From the NCBI RefSeq assembly GCF_014352855.1, contig NZ_CP060697.1:1880001-1944000 (forward strand): a DNA stretch of 64,000 nt, read 5' to 3'. The position numbers and the translations under genes are program-made. Within the stretch, counting starts at the first letter, position 1. Each line of letters begins with the position of its first letter. The stretch comes from Sphingomonas sabuli. GTDB taxonomy: Bacteria > Pseudomonadota > Alphaproteobacteria > Sphingomonadales > Sphingomonadaceae. The notes below the pieces were generated by a model that saw only the letters and a list, made by a program, of their open reading frames with translations, made no database searches and had not been told where the DNA came from. This document shows, in pieces, positions 44,767-54,525 of this stretch.

Positions 44767-45843
44767 ATGCGCATGTCTCTTTTCCTGTCTGCCTGTGCGA
44801 TGCTGACTGCTTCGCCGCTGCTTGCCCAAGCCCCGCAAGGGTCCCCGACTGAAAAACCGGCCGCCGTTCCGTTCGACCAGGCGGACGCCGCGAAGGCGGT
44901 CGACGAACTGGCCACCGCGCTGGGCGAGAATTTCGTCTTTCCCGAAGCCGGCACGGCCTATGAAAAGATGCTTCGCGGCAAGCTTGCCGACGGCAGCTAC
45001 GCCAGCTTCGCCGACGCCCGCGCCTTCGCCGAAACGGTCACCGCGGACCTCCAGGCCGTGCACAAGGACGGTCATGTCCGCTTCCGCGTGCGGCAGGACG
45101 AAGGCGGGCCTCCGGGTGCCAGGCGCCCGGACGGGCCGCCGGTCAAAAGCGCCGTCGCAAGGTCGGGATGGATCGGCGACGGCGTCGCCTACATCGAGTT
45201 TCGCGGCTTCCCCGGCAACGAAGAGACGATGGCCGATGTGCGCAGCTTCATCGCCGGCCACGCCAAGGCCAAGACCCTGATCGTCGACATCCGCCGCAAT
45301 GGCGGCGGCGGGCTTGCAGAGATGAACGCGCTGTTCGCCGAGCTGTACAAGACGCCGACGGCATTGGTGACGATGGACATCCGCCGCGCGGCGGAGGAAA
45401 GGCATGGCACGCCGTTTCCGGACAACGACCCGCTGCTGCGCAAGGTCGCCTCGCCGGACACCATCATCCGCCGCGAGCATTGGGTAACACCTGCCGCGCA
45501 GCCGGTCGGCCTTGGCGACGCCCGGGTCTTCCTGCTCACCTCGAAGCGGACCTTCTCCGCCGCCGAGCATTTCTCGCTGGCGCTGAAGCGTACCGGCCGG
45601 GCGACGCTGATCGGCGAAGCGACCGGCGGCGGCGCGCATTTCGGCGGCGTTGCGCCGATGGGCGAGGGCTATGCCGCCTTCATCCCGGTCGGGCGGACGT
45701 TCGATCCCGACACGGGTAAAAGCTGGGAAGCGACCGGCGTCGCGCCCGATGTCGCGGTCCCCGCCGAGAAGGCGCTCGACGAAGCGCTCAGTCGCGCCGG
45801 GCTCACGATCGGCGGCGAGGCCGCGCTGGCCGCGCTCAAATAA
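44767..45843 (+). CDS. Exported S41-family serine peptidase (second of pair)
   Basis: 358 residues. Signal MRMSLFLSACAMLTASPLLAQ. After a short N-terminal domain, S41 core: VAYIEFRGFPGNEETM, TLIVDIRRNGGGGLAEMNALFAEL, FLLTSKRTFSAAEHFSLALKRTGRATLIGEATGGGAHFG (nucleophile Ser in FSAAEHF). Acidic, and shorter than its upstream paralogue, with which it shares only the core, so the duplication is old. GGAG (44757-44760) is 6 nt before ATG 44767. Control: a sigma-70-type promoter overlapped by a perfect inverted repeat just upstream, absent before the first S41 gene. Its TAA abuts the lysK stop (0-nt gap, convergent). Confidence 0.86.
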   Translation: MRMSLFLSACAMLTASPLLAQAPQGSPTEKPAAVPFDQADAAKAVDELATALGENFVFPEAGTAYEKMLRGKLADGSYASFADARAFAETVTADLQAVHKDGHVRFRVRQDEGGPPGARRPDGPPVKSAVARSGWIGDGVAYIEFRGFPGNEETMADVRSFIAGHAKAKTLIVDIRRNGGGGLAEMNALFAELYKTPTALVTMDIRRAAEERHGTPFPDNDPLLRKVASPDTIIRREHWVTPAAQPVGLGDARVFLLTSKRTFSAAEHFSLALKRTGRATLIGEATGGGAHFGGVAPMGEGYAAFIPVGRTFDPDTGKSWEATGVAPDVAVPAEKALDEALSRAGLTIGGEAALAALK

Positions 45844-47421
45844 TCAGCCGGCGGCCGCAAGTGCCTCGGCGATCAGGGCGCGGCTGTTGGCGATGCCGTA
45901 GAGGGCGATGAAGCTGCCCATGCGCGGACCCTGGCTGGAGCCGAGCAGGGTTTCGTAAAGCGTGCCGAACCAGCCGCGCAGATTGTCCTTGCCGAAATGG
46001 GTCTTGCCGATTTCGAAGACGATGTTCTGGATGGTGTCGGCGTCCGCGTCGTCGGGCAGGTCAGCAAGCTGCGAATCGAGGTCGCGCAGGGCCGCGGCTT
46101 CCTCTGCCGTCGGCGGCCGGCGCTGGAGCGCCGGAGCGACGAAGTCGCGGGCGTAATTGACCGCGAGACCGATCAGCGTGTCGAGCTCCGGGCTGGAATC
46201 CGGCGACGTGCCGGGCGCGTAGCGCTGGACGAAGCGCCAGGCGGTTTCCTTGTCAGCGACGCCGGGCAGGCTGGCGAGGTTGAGCAGCAGGCCGTAGGTC
46301 AGCGGCAGCCCCTGCGCCGGGACCTTGCCGGCGTGGATGTGGTGCACCGGATTGCCCAGCTGCTGCTCGACCGGCTGGTCCGGATAGCGGGTGCGGAACT
46401 GCCAATAATCGTCGACCGCGCGCGGGATCACGCCGAGGTGGAGGCTCTTGGCCTTCTTCGGCTCGCGGAAGATGTAGAAGGCGAGGCTGTCCTCGCTGCC
46501 GTAGCGCAGCCATTCCTCGAGGCTCAGCCCATTGCCCTTGGACTTGGAGATCTTCTCGCCCTTCTCGTCGAGGAACATCTCGTAGTTGAAACCCTCGGGC
46601 GGGCGGCCGCCGAGGACGCGGGCGATCTTCGAGGACTGGACGACGCTGTCGGTCAAATCCTTGCCGGACATTTCATAGTCGACGCCAAGCGCGACCCAAC
46701 GCGCCGCCCAATCGACCTTCCATTGCAGCTTGGCCATGCCGCCCAGCGCCGATTGCTCGATGCGCTTGCCGTCCTCCTCGAACGCGATGATGCCGGCTTC
46801 GGCGTCGACCACGGTGACCGGCACCTGGAGCACGATGCCGGTGTCGGGGGAGACGGGGAGGATCGGCGAGTAGGTCTTGCGCCGTTCCTCGCGCAGGGTC
46901 GGCAGCATTACGTCCATCACGCCGTTGAAATTGCGCAGGACGTTGCGCAGCACCTCGTCGAAGCGGCCGGACGTGTAGCAGTCGGTCGCCGACAGGAATT
47001 CATAGTCGAAGCCGAACTGGTCGAGGAAGCGGCGCAGCATCGCATTATTGTGGTGGGCGAAGCTCTCGTGCGTGCCGAACGGGTCGGGGATGCGGCTCAG
47101 CGGCTTGCCGAGATTGGCGGCGAGAACCTCGGCGTTGGCGATATTGTCCGGCACCTTGCGCAGCCCGTCCATGTCGTCGCTGAAGGCGATCAGCCGGCTT
47201 GGCGCGCCGCCGGTCAGCTCGGTGTAGGCCTGGCGGACGAAGGTCGTGCGCAGCACTTCGTTGAAGGTGCCGATGTGCGGCAGGCCGGACGGGCCGTAGC
47301 CGGTTTCGAAGACGATCGGTTCGCCGTTCGGCTTGCCGTCGGGCCAGCGCTTGAGCAGCTTGCGCGCTTCCTCATAGGGCCAGGCCTTGGCCGTCATCGC
47401 GGCGGATCGGATATCGGTCAT
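45844..47421 (-). CDS. lysK: Class I lysyl-tRNA synthetase
   Basis: 525 residues. Charges tRNA-Lys; class I type is otherwise archaeal and patchy in bacteria, and is common in alphaproteobacteria. HIGH-like ETGYGPSGLPHIGTFNEVL (about 45) and KMSKS-like DEKGEKISKSKGNGLSLEEW (about 300) are intact, within a Rossmann ATP fold. No anticodon-binding OB fold of the class II type. Start 47421 (MTDIRSAAM) matches homologues; Met 47433 and 47397 are alternatives, none with a strong ribosome site. It begins 70 nt from the divergent GFA gene. I see no class II lysS in the window to compare. Confidence 0.93.
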   Translation of the reverse strand: MTDIRSAAMTAKAWPYEEARKLLKRWPDGKPNGEPIVFETGYGPSGLPHIGTFNEVLRTTFVRQAYTELTGGAPSRLIAFSDDMDGLRKVPDNIANAEVLAANLGKPLSRIPDPFGTHESFAHHNNAMLRRFLDQFGFDYEFLSATDCYTSGRFDEVLRNVLRNFNGVMDVMLPTLREERRKTYSPILPVSPDTGIVLQVPVTVVDAEAGIIAFEEDGKRIEQSALGGMAKLQWKVDWAARWVALGVDYEMSGKDLTDSVVQSSKIARVLGGRPPEGFNYEMFLDEKGEKISKSKGNGLSLEEWLRYGSEDSLAFYIFREPKKAKSLHLGVIPRAVDDYWQFRTRYPDQPVEQQLGNPVHHIHAGKVPAQGLPLTYGLLLNLASLPGVADKETAWRFVQRYAPGTSPDSSPELDTLIGLAVNYARDFVAPALQRRPPTAEEAAALRDLDSQLADLPDDADADTIQNIVFEIGKTHFGKDNLRGWFGTLYETLLGSSQGPRMGSFIALYGIANSRALIAEALAAAG

Positions 47422-47490
47422 TGCCGAGTCCATTGCGTCAACCGCCGGTCATGGCAAGGTAGGCGCGGCGTGAAGGAGGAGGAGAATCGC

Positions 47491-47841
47491 ATGGCTTACG
47501 AGGGCAGCTGTCATTGCGGCGCGGTGCGCTTCACCGTCGACGGCGACATGCCGACCGAAGCGATGTCGTGCAATTGCTCGCATTGCCGCCGCAAGGGCTT
47601 CCTGCTGACGTTCGTGCCGGCGGACAAGTTCACGCTCGATTCCGGCGCGGACGAGCTGAGCGAATATCGCTTCAACACGAAGCGCATCGCGCACAAATTC
47701 TGCCGCGTCTGCGGAGTCCAGGGCTATGCCGAGGGCACGGGGCCGGACGGGTCGGAGATGCGCATGGTCAACCTGCGCTCCGTGCCCGACTGCGACCTCG
47801 ATTCGCTGACTATCCGGAAGGTCGACGGCGCCAGCCGCTAA
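47491..47841 (+). CDS. GFA/CENP-V family zinc protein
   Basis: 116 residues. YEGSCHCGAVRFTVDGD opens a Zn-binding beta-sandwich; Cys pairs in SCHCG, CNCSHCRRKG and FCRVCGVQGYAEG supply a structural and a labile Zn site. Family was named for glutathione-dependent formaldehyde activation, but many members have no proven enzyme role. AGGAGGAGGAG lies 6-16 nt before ATG 47491, one of the strongest ribosome sites in the window. Divergent from lysK. A longer frame upstream is the lysK shadow. Confidence 0.9.
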   Translation: MAYEGSCHCGAVRFTVDGDMPTEAMSCNCSHCRRKGFLLTFVPADKFTLDSGADELSEYRFNTKRIAHKFCRVCGVQGYAEGTGPDGSEMRMVNLRSVPDCDLDSLTIRKVDGASR

Positions 47842-47886
47842 GGCAGCGGCGTTTCCCTTTCGTTCCGGCTTGGCTAGGGTAAGCCG

Positions 47887-50598
47887 ATGGCCGCCCTTCG
47901 CCTGCCCGCGCTGCATGCCACCCATGCCGGCATCTGGATCGCCGATGCGTCCGGCGACGTGCGCGAGGCGACGCGCGGCGAGGCCATTGCCCGGGCCGCG
48001 GAAACGCCGCACATCATCCTCAACGCGCCGCTGGTCGGGCAACGGCTGGGCTATGCCGAACTGTCGGGGCTCGACCTGCTCGAGCTGTTCGCCTTCCTCC
48101 ATCCCGCGCGCTTCGCGGTGCCGACGCCGGCGGGGATGAGCCGCGCGGCCGGGCTTGCCGCGCCGGCCAGCGAAGCCGAGGCGGCGGCGCGGTTGCAGGC
48201 GATCGCCGGCACGCTGCTGGCGACGCTGGGCGACCCGGACTGGCGCGAGCGCGAGGGCGCGTGGACGACCAACATGAGCCTGCAGCGGCTGGGATGGGGC
48301 TGGGCGCCGCTGGTCGGGCAGCGGCTGGCGAAGCCGGAGCGCGGCGAGCGGATGCTGTTTTCGCGGCTGAAGCAATGGGAGGAAAGCGCCGACCCGGTGC
48401 CGCCGCTGGCCACCGCGGTCGACGCCGGCGAGGCCGAGCGCAAGCTGGCCGCGCTGACCGGCAACGGCGCGGAAACGCGCGCCGGGCAGCGGGCGATGGC
48501 GGCATCGGCGGCGGGCGTGTTCGCGCCGCGGCGATCGCGCGACGGGCCCAACATGCTGCTGGCCGAGGCGGGAACCGGAATCGGCAAGACCCTGGCCTAT
48601 CTGGCGCCCGCGTCGGTGTGGGCGGAACGGTCGGGCGGGACGGTGTGGGTGTCGACCTTCACCAAGGCCCTGCAGCGCCAGCTGGACGCGGAGGGGCCGC
48701 GGCTGTTCGCCGATCCGGACGAGCGGGCGCGGCGGATCGTCATCCGCAAGGGGCGCGAGAATTACCTGTGCCTGCTCAACCTCGAGGACGCGATGCAGGG
48801 CGGTTTTTCCGGCCGGCCGGCGATCCTTGCGCAGCTGGTCGGGCGGTGGGCGGCCTATTCCAAGGACGGCGACATGGTCGGCGGCGACCTGCCCGGCTGG
48901 CTGCCCAGCCTGTTCCGCCGCGCCGGGTCGACCGCGCTGACCGACCGCCGCGGCGAGTGCGTCTATGGCGGCTGCCCGCATTACCGCAAATGCTTCATCG
49001 AGCGCGCCGAGCGGGCCGGGCGCGAGGCCGACCTGGTCATCGCCAACCACGCGCTGGTGATGATCAACGCCGCCCGGTCGCGCGAAACCGCGCCGCAGCA
49101 GATCGTGTTCGACGAGGGCCACCATCTGTTCGACGCCGCCGATTCGACGTTCGCGGTGGCGCTGAGCGGGCAGGAAGCGATCGAGATGCGGCGCTGGATC
49201 GTCGGGCCGGAGGGCAAGTCGCGCGGGCGGCGGCGCGGGCTGGCCGCGCGGCTGATGGACGTCGCCTCCTACGACGAGGAAGGCGGCCGCGCGCTGGAGG
49301 CGGCGATCGAGGCGTCGCGCGCGCTGCCGTCCGACGGCTGGCTGGCGCGGGTTGCCGAAGGCGCGCCGTTCGGGGCGATCGAGCAATTGCTCGGCGAGGT
49401 GCGCGGCACGGTCTACGCCCGGGCGAAGGCGCAGGACGCCGGCTACGGGCTGGAAACCGAACTGGCCGAACCGGACGGCGGGTTGGTCGACCGCGCGAAC
49501 GGCGCGCTGGAAGCGATCGAGGGGCTGGCCAAGCCGCTGGCGACCCTGTCGCGGCGGCTGGAGGCGGTGCTGGCGGATGCGCCGGACTGGCTCGACACGC
49601 AGGCGCGGGCGCGGGTCGAAGGGGCGATCCACGGGCTCGGCTGGCGGCGCGAGACGCTGGCTGCATGGGGCGCGCTGCTGGCGCGGATCGGCGGGCCGGC
49701 CGACCCGGACTTCGTCGACTGGCTGGCGGTCGAGCGGGTTGACGGGCGCGAATATGACATTGCCATCAACCGCCGCTGGCTCGACCCGACCCGGCCGCTG
49801 TCGCAGGTGGTGCTGAAGCCGGCGCAGGGGGTGCTGGTGACGTCGGCCACGCTGCGCGGCGGCGACGAATGGGAAACGGCGGAGCAGCGCACCGGCGCCG
49901 CGCACCTCGACTGCGCGACCGATCGGTTCGAGGCGGAAAGCCCGTTCGATTATGCGGGCGCGTCGGAAGTGATCGTCGTCACCGACGTGAAGCAGGGCGA
50001 CTTGGCGGCGCTGGCCGGGGCCTATGCCCGGCTGATCGAGGCGGCAGACGGCGGCACGCTGGGGCTGTTCACCGCGGTCCAGCGGCTGAAAGCGGTGCAT
50101 GCGCGGATCGCCGACCGGCTGGCCCGCGCCGGGCTACCGCTGCTGGCCCAGCATGTCGACCCGATCGACCCGGGGACGCTGGTCGACATCTTCCGCGACG
50201 ATCCGCACGCGTCGCTGCTGGGCACGGACGCGCTGCGCGACGGGGTCGACGTGCCGGGCCAGTCGCTGCGGCTGGTGGTGATGGAGCGGGTGCCGTGGCC
50301 GCGGCCGACCGTGCTGCACGCGGCGCGGCGGATGGTGTCCGGCGGAAGCGCCTATGACGACCGGGTGGTACGGGCGCGGCTGGCGCAGGCGTTCGGGCGG
50401 CTGATCCGGCGCGAGGGCGACCGGGGCGTGTTCGTCATCCTGTCGGCGGCGATGCCGTCGCGGCTGCTGAGCGCCTTTCCGCCGGGGGTGGAGGTGAACC
50501 GGGTGCCGCTGGACGAGGCGATCGCCCGGGTGCGGGCGCGCCTGGGCGGCGGCCTAGTCCTCGAGCGCGGCCGCGAGCCGGTCGCGCAACCGGACTAG
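47887..50598 (+). CDS. DinG/XPD-family ATP-dependent DNA helicase with Fe-S cluster
   Basis: 903 residues, superfamily 2. Walker A in AEAGTGIGKTLAYLAPAS (about 228), then FeS-cluster Cys: NYLCLLNLED, RRGECVYGGCPHYRKCFIE (four Cys in all), and DEGHHLFDAADST (DEAH-like Walker B). C-terminal helicase core LLGTDALRDGVDVPGQSLRL and RARLAQAFGRLIRREGDRGVFVIL (motifs V/VI with Arg finger). The long N-terminal region (about 1-200) of DinG-like 'ATP-dependent DNA helicase' proteins from alphaproteobacteria has no recognised catalytic motif. Unwinds R-loops, D-loops or G-quadruplex-prone DNA. 3' end overlaps the convergent merR gene by 45 nt. Confidence 0.9.
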   Translation: MAALRLPALHATHAGIWIADASGDVREATRGEAIARAAETPHIILNAPLVGQRLGYAELSGLDLLELFAFLHPARFAVPTPAGMSRAAGLAAPASEAEAAARLQAIAGTLLATLGDPDWREREGAWTTNMSLQRLGWGWAPLVGQRLAKPERGERMLFSRLKQWEESADPVPPLATAVDAGEAERKLAALTGNGAETRAGQRAMAASAAGVFAPRRSRDGPNMLLAEAGTGIGKTLAYLAPASVWAERSGGTVWVSTFTKALQRQLDAEGPRLFADPDERARRIVIRKGRENYLCLLNLEDAMQGGFSGRPAILAQLVGRWAAYSKDGDMVGGDLPGWLPSLFRRAGSTALTDRRGECVYGGCPHYRKCFIERAERAGREADLVIANHALVMINAARSRETAPQQIVFDEGHHLFDAADSTFAVALSGQEAIEMRRWIVGPEGKSRGRRRGLAARLMDVASYDEEGGRALEAAIEASRALPSDGWLARVAEGAPFGAIEQLLGEVRGTVYARAKAQDAGYGLETELAEPDGGLVDRANGALEAIEGLAKPLATLSRRLEAVLADAPDWLDTQARARVEGAIHGLGWRRETLAAWGALLARIGGPADPDFVDWLAVERVDGREYDIAINRRWLDPTRPLSQVVLKPAQGVLVTSATLRGGDEWETAEQRTGAAHLDCATDRFEAESPFDYAGASEVIVVTDVKQGDLAALAGAYARLIEAADGGTLGLFTAVQRLKAVHARIADRLARAGLPLLAQHVDPIDPGTLVDIFRDDPHASLLGTDALRDGVDVPGQSLRLVVMERVPWPRPTVLHAARRMVSGGSAYDDRVVRARLAQAFGRLIRREGDRGVFVILSAAMPSRLLSAFPPGVEVNRVPLDEAIARVRARLGGGLVLERGREPVAQPD

Positions 50599-50958
50599 GC
50601 GATCGACCGGAATGCCGGCGGCCGCCGGTGCGACGTCAACGGGCGCGGCGCTGGGCGCGCTGTCGGGCCGCGGCAAGGGCCGGGCGTCACCGTCAGGCGC
50701 GTCGGCGCCGTCGCGCTGGCGCAGCAGTTTCTGCACGCCGCGAACGGTATAGCCTTCTTCGTTGAGCAGCCGGTGGATGCGCACCGCCAGCTGGACGTCG
50801 TCCGGGCGGTAATAGCGGCGGTTGCCGGCGCGCTGCAGCGGCTTGAGCTGGGGAAACTTGGTCTCCCAATAGCGCAGGATATGCTGGGCGATGCCCAGCT
50901 GGGCGGACAGTTCGCCGATCGTCTTGAAGGCGCCCGGAGCCTTTTCGCCGGTCGCCAT
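50554..50958 (-). CDS. MerR-family transcriptional regulator
   Basis: 134 residues. FKTIGELSAQLGIAQHILRYWETKFPQLKPLQRAGNRRYYRPDDVQL is the winged-helix of the YyaN/DUF-type MerR group (RYWETxFPxLKPxxRxGxRRYYR), and LLNEEGYTVRGVQKLL follows. The C-terminal PDSAPSAAPVDVAPAAA is low-complexity; no Cys for metal sensing, so the effector differs from MerR proper. It is the fourth gene of rpmF-plsX-fabH-ihfA-merR order, found widely in alphaproteobacteria, but the function there is unknown. Start 50958 is the Met before the domain. The last 15 codons run into the helicase gene. Confidence 0.87.
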   Translation of the reverse strand: MATGEKAPGAFKTIGELSAQLGIAQHILRYWETKFPQLKPLQRAGNRRYYRPDDVQLAVRIHRLLNEEGYTVRGVQKLLRQRDGADAPDGDARPLPRPDSAPSAAPVDVAPAAAGIPVDRLVRLRDRLAAALED

Positions 50959-50966
50959 GGCAGGGC

Positions 50967-51293
50967 CTATCGAGCGATCCTGTCGCGCAGGATCTGGCTG
51001 GCGCGGAAGGTCATCACCCGGCGCGGGGCAATCGGCACTTCGATGCCGGTCTTCGGATTGCGACCGACGCGCTGCCCCTTGTCGCGGAGGATGAAGCTGC
51101 CGAAGCCGGAAATCTTGACGTTCTGCCCTTCGGACAGCGCGTGGCACATATGGTGCAGGACGCGTTCGACGAAATGGGCCGATTCGGCGCGGGACAGGCC
51201 AAGGTTGCGATGCACCACATCGGCCAGGTCCGCGCGAGTCAGCGTTCCATTCAGCGCCACGTCGCTAACCCTCGCAATTCCTAGATCGGCCAT
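50967..51293 (-). CDS. ihfA: Integration host factor alpha subunit
   Basis: 108 residues. HU/IHF fold: [36 protein letters not shown], then [25 protein letters not shown] with the conserved GRNPKTG arm, and the Pro of [11 protein letters not shown] that kinks DNA. Binds and bends DNA as an IHF-alpha/beta heterodimer; ihfB is not in the window. GGAG lies upstream of ATG 51293. It lies 8 nt from the merR start on the same strand, so the two form one transcript with fabH upstream likely. Confidence 0.93.
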   Translation of the reverse strand: MADLGIARVSDVALNGTLTRADLADVVHRNLGLSRAESAHFVERVLHHMCHALSEGQNVKISGFGSFILRDKGQRVGRNPKTGIEVPIAPRRVMTFRASQILRDRIAR

Positions 51294-51381
51294 TGGTGTT
51301 CTCCCCCGAGTATCGGATGGCATAGTAACCGAATTGTCTTACGTCGGCAATTCGACTTTAGCAAAAATTTCCGTGCGATAA

Positions 51382-52341
51382 TCAGTATTTGAGCGCTGCG
51401 GCGCCCCAAGTAAAGCCGCCGCCCATCGCTTCCAGCACGATCAGGTCGCCGCGCTTGATTCGCCCGTCGCGGACCGCGGTGTCCAGCGCCAGGGGCACGG
51501 ACGCGGCGGAGGTGTTGGCGTGCTGGTCGACGGTGACGACCACTTTTTCCGCCGGCAGCCCCAATTTCCGCGACGTCGCGTCGAGAATCCGAGCGTTGGC
51601 CTGGTGCGGGACGACCCAGTCGACATCGGCAGGAGCGTAGCCCGCGGCCTCGAGCACTTCGGCGAGCACGTCGGCAAGGTTGATCACCGCGTGGCGGAAG
51701 ACCTCGCGGCCCTTCATGCGCAGCTTGCCCACTGTGCCGGTGGTCGACGGACCGCCGTCGACATAGAGCATGTCGTTGTGCCGGCCGTCGGCGTGGAGCC
51801 GGGTGGCGAGGATGCCGCGCTCGCCGTCCTCGGCGCGCAGCAGCAGGGCGCCGGCGCCATCGCCGAACAGGACGCAGGTGCCGCGGTCTTCCCAGTCGAG
51901 GATGCGGCTGAAGGTTTCCGCGCCGATCACCAGCGCCGACCTGGCCGAGCCGGAACGGAGCATCGAATCGGCCACCGTCAGCGCGTAGAGGAAGCCGGTG
52001 CACACGGCGTGGACGTCGAAGGCGATGCAATCGTCGATGCCAAGCATCGCCTGCACCTTGGTCGCCGACGACGGAAAGGTCTGGTCCGGCGTCGCGGTGG
52101 CGAGCACGATCAAGTCGACTTCGGCGACGCTGGCCCCGGCCTGTTCGAGTGCCTTCAGCGCGGCGGCATGGGCGAGGGTCGCGGTGGTTTCGCCATCGCC
52201 GGCGATATGCCGGGCGCGAATGCCGGTCCGTTCCACGATCCACTGGTCCGACGTGTCGACGGTCTGCGCCAGTTCGTCATTGGTCACCCGGCGCTTGGGC
52301 AAGGCGGAGCCGGTGCCGGCGATGACCGAGCGGAGCGGCAT
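51382..52341 (-). CDS. fabH: 3-oxoacyl-ACP synthase III
   Basis: 319 residues. Starts fatty-acid chains by condensing acetyl-CoA (or short acyl-CoA) with malonyl-ACP. Cys-His-Asn triad: [16 protein letters not shown] (Cys about 112), [12 protein letters not shown] (His) and [15 protein letters not shown] (Asn). The end [16 protein letters not shown] is the family signature. ATG 52341 overlaps the plsX TAA (TAATG, 1 nt). Classical downstream partner of plsX in bacteria. Followed by ihfA after 88 nt. Confidence 0.95.
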   Translation of the reverse strand: MPLRSVIAGTGSALPKRRVTNDELAQTVDTSDQWIVERTGIRARHIAGDGETTATLAHAAALKALEQAGASVAEVDLIVLATATPDQTFPSSATKVQAMLGIDDCIAFDVHAVCTGFLYALTVADSMLRSGSARSALVIGAETFSRILDWEDRGTCVLFGDGAGALLLRAEDGERGILATRLHADGRHNDMLYVDGGPSTTGTVGKLRMKGREVFRHAVINLADVLAEVLEAAGYAPADVDWVVPHQANARILDATSRKLGLPAEKVVVTVDQHANTSAASVPLALDTAVRDGRIKRGDLIVLEAMGGGFTWGAAALKY

Positions 52342-53387
52342 TAGGCGGCCTCGTGATTGAAGGCGTGCGCCCGGAAATTGTCGAGGTCGTCGCCGATCTT
52401 GTTGGTGATGTCGTTGGCGACCATCTGGGCGGCGACGCGGATGGCGTTGGCGACGCCCTTCGGATTGGCCCCGCCGTGGCTTTTGACCACCAGCCCGTTG
52501 AGGCCGAGGAAGACCGCGCCATTGTGATTGTTGGGGTCGAGATGGACCTTGAGCAGCTCCAGCGCCGGCTTGGACAGCGCAAAGCCCGCCTTCGACCGGA
52601 TCGAGCTTTTGAAGGCGCGGCGCAGCAGGTCGGTGACGAAGCGCGCGGTGCCTTCGGCGGTCTTGAGCGCGATGTTGCCCGAAAAGCCGTCGGTGACGAC
52701 GACATCGACTTCGCCGCGCGACAGCTGGTCGCCCTCGATGAAGCCGTTGAACGCGAGCGGCAGGTAGTCCGCCTCGCGCAGCAGCGCGGCGGCTTCCTTG
52801 AGCTCGCCGGTGCCCTTCAATTCCTCGGTGCCGATATTGAGCAGGCGCACGCGCGGCTTGGCGATGCCGAGCACGGTGCGGGCATAAGCTGCGCCCATGA
52901 CCGAGAATTGGACGAGGTTCTGGGCGTCGCACTCGGTATTGGCGCCAAGGTCGAGCATGACGAGATCGGTATCGCCAAGCGTCGGCAGCAAGGCGGCCAG
53001 CGCCGGTCGGTCGATGCCGGGCATGGTGCGCAGCGCGAGCTTCGACATTGCCATCAGCGCGCCGGTGTTGCCGCCGGACAGGGCCGCATTGGCCTTGCCG
53101 TCCTTCACCGCGTTGATCGCCATGCCCATCGACGTGGTGCGCGCGCGGCGGATCGCCTGGGTCGGCTTTTCCGAGGCGCCGATCGCTTCGCTGGTGTGGA
53201 CGATGTCGACTGCCCGGGCGGCCTTGGGATGCTTGGCGAGCTCGGCCTCGATCAGATTTTCGTCGCCATAAACGATGAAATGCATCTTCGAATCGCGGCG
53301 GTGCGCGCGCGCCAGCCCGGCGATCATCGCCGCCGGACCGGTGTCTCCTCCCATGGCGTCAACCGCAATGCACGGTGCTGCGTCCAT
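52341..53387 (-). CDS. plsX: Phosphate acyltransferase PlsX
   Basis: 348 residues. Makes acyl-phosphate from acyl-ACP for PlsY, so it begins glycerophospholipid synthesis. [17 protein letters not shown] at the N-terminus and [60 protein letters not shown] are standard family blocks. ATG 53387 lies 28 nt after rpmF and the TAA runs into fabH. Gene order rpmF-plsX-fabH is among the most conserved in bacteria, and places lipid synthesis with ribosomal L32. Confidence 0.95.
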   Translation of the reverse strand: MDAAPCIAVDAMGGDTGPAAMIAGLARAHRRDSKMHFIVYGDENLIEAELAKHPKAARAVDIVHTSEAIGASEKPTQAIRRARTTSMGMAINAVKDGKANAALSGGNTGALMAMSKLALRTMPGIDRPALAALLPTLGDTDLVMLDLGANTECDAQNLVQFSVMGAAYARTVLGIAKPRVRLLNIGTEELKGTGELKEAAALLREADYLPLAFNGFIEGDQLSRGEVDVVVTDGFSGNIALKTAEGTARFVTDLLRRAFKSSIRSKAGFALSKPALELLKVHLDPNNHNGAVFLGLNGLVVKSHGGANPKGVANAIRVAAQMVANDITNKIGDDLDNFRAHAFNHEAA

Positions 53388-53415
53388 TCGTGCAGCCCCT
53401 GCCGGATCCGTCCGC

Positions 53416-53595
53416 TCAGGCCTCTTCCGAGGTGATCTCGCGGCCGTTGTAGTGACCGCAGGACTGGCACAGGTTGTGCGGCAGCTTCAGTTCGCCGCAG
53501 TTCGGGCATTCCTGGAACTGCTTGGGCGTCAGCGAATGGTGGCTGCGGCGCATGTTGCGCTTCGACGGCGAAGTTTTTCTCTTGGGGACAGCCAT
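53416..53595 (-). CDS. rpmF: 50S ribosomal protein L32
   Basis: 59 residues: [20 protein letters not shown], then [18 protein letters not shown], giving the zinc-ribbon Cys quartet (CxxC...CxxC). Start 53595 (ATG), stop TGA at 53416-53418. Too short to be found by length filters. First gene of the chain to plsX. A possible promoter on the minus strand, TTGCGC (53730-53735) and TATAGG (53708-53713) with 16-nt spacing, precedes it, about 110 nt from the start. Confidence 0.93.
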   Translation of the reverse strand: MAVPKRKTSPSKRNMRRSHHSLTPKQFQECPNCGELKLPHNLCQSCGHYNGREITSEEA

Positions 53596-53907
53596 TGCGG
53601 CACCTGTTTGAAAGTGAAAAAAATTTGGCGACGCCCTGCGCCATTTCCCAGCGGATTCCCTCGAAAGGCAACCAGCGGCGGCGGTAGGATCGTCGCGAAC
53701 CGCGGCTCCTATAGCGAAAGCGGGTCAGAGCGCAAGCCGGGTGGGCAAGGCGCGCGCGAGCCATTGTTCCCGTTCACAGGATGAATATGATATTGCAGCT
53801 GCTTCAGCGTGGACAAATGGACGCTCATCGGCGCCCCGACCGTCTGCTTCCCACTCAAAGCGGGCGTTAAACATGATCAGCTATGCTAAGTCACGCAAGA
53901 GAGGTGA
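53596..53907. other. Gene-free stretch before the low-G+C gene
   Basis: 312 nt between rpmF and the next gene. Left part (53596-53750) holds the probable rpmF promoter and is G+C-rich. From about 53760 composition falls. No gene with ribosome site and family is seen; a 29-codon ATG frame at 53781 is not convincing. A 14-nt sequence CTCAAAGCGGGCGT (53854-53867) is a near repeat of 54638-54651. Confidence 0.6.
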
Positions 53908-54525
53908 CTACATGCGAGGTGTTATCGTGTTTCGTTCAGCAATGTTCGCCAGCCTGGCGGCTATATCCTTGAAGGCATCCTGCTTTACCGGAAGAGCGCC
54001 GTAGTTCCCCGTTGCGACAACCGACACCCGCGGCAGACCGTCGTCCCTAAAGAAAAGCTCCAGCTCTAGCGTCGTAATGTGGTCACTTGAGTGGGTTTTG
54101 GTCTCATGCTGTTGGGGACCCGAAAGTCCGCCGATTAGAGCACCGACCGGCCCGGCCAGAGCCGCCCCCGCGCCTGCCCCAATCAGTTGCGAACCTCGAC
54201 GAGTCCGTGACTGACCTGCGCTCACTGAAGTGCTACGGAGTGTAGGGGTCAGCGTAACTGCTCGCAATGCGTTGTATGGAAGACGACTTGCGGTGCCATC
54301 TGGGGTGCGCACAATGATTAAGTCTTCGTCGGAACTTAACCCCAACAAAGTTCCACCTGCGCCTACGATGGCATAGTCGCACTGAAGTTCTTTTCTCGCC
54401 GCCTCGATCTCAGCAAGGACGTCGCTCGGACGATCGAGGGCTGGGATGCTGCGACTGGCGAGCCACCATAAGGCGCCCGCGCCGACAAGACTTACAAAGA
54501 TGACCGTCGAGAAGAAGAAGCTCAT
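53908..54525 (-). CDS. Membrane-anchored protein of unknown function, low G+C
   Basis: 205 residues. One N-terminal span (FFFSTVIFVSLVGAGALWWL), a soluble part with YAIVGAGGTLLGLSSDEDLI, and a Gly-zipper-like GAGAGAALAGPVGALIGGLSG (about 125-145), then a basic C-terminus. Three sampled lines of its DNA are 52-55% G+C, against about 75% just right of it, so it was probably gained by transfer. Start 54525 is the first Met; I see no strong ribosome site. Gene neighbours rpmF and an SDR operon do not hint at a job. Flanked by two near-identical 14-mers (53854-53867, 54638-54651). I recognise no family. Confidence 0.55.
   Translation of the reverse strand: MSFFFSTVIFVSLVGAGALWWLASRSIPALDRPSDVLAEIEAARKELQCDYAIVGAGGTLLGLSSDEDLIIVRTPDGTASRLPYNALRAVTLTPTLRSTSVSAGQSRTRRGSQLIGAGAGAALAGPVGALIGGLSGPQQHETKTHSSDHITTLELELFFRDDGLPRVSVVATGNYGALPVKQDAFKDIAARLANIAERNTITPRM

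Noticed and set aside
45997..47490. Upstream extension of the GFA frame across lysK
   Set aside because: The GFA ribosome site at 47474-47484 and the family start define the true gene; the rest is antisense to lysK.
47449..50100. 883-codon minus-strand frame over the DinG-type helicase
   Set aside because: Repetitive Arg/Pro/Gln composition, no motif; the helicase is on the other strand.
53781..53870. 29-codon ATG frame in the rpmF upstream region
   Set aside because: Weak ribosome site, no similarity, and it spans one of the short repeats; left unannotated.
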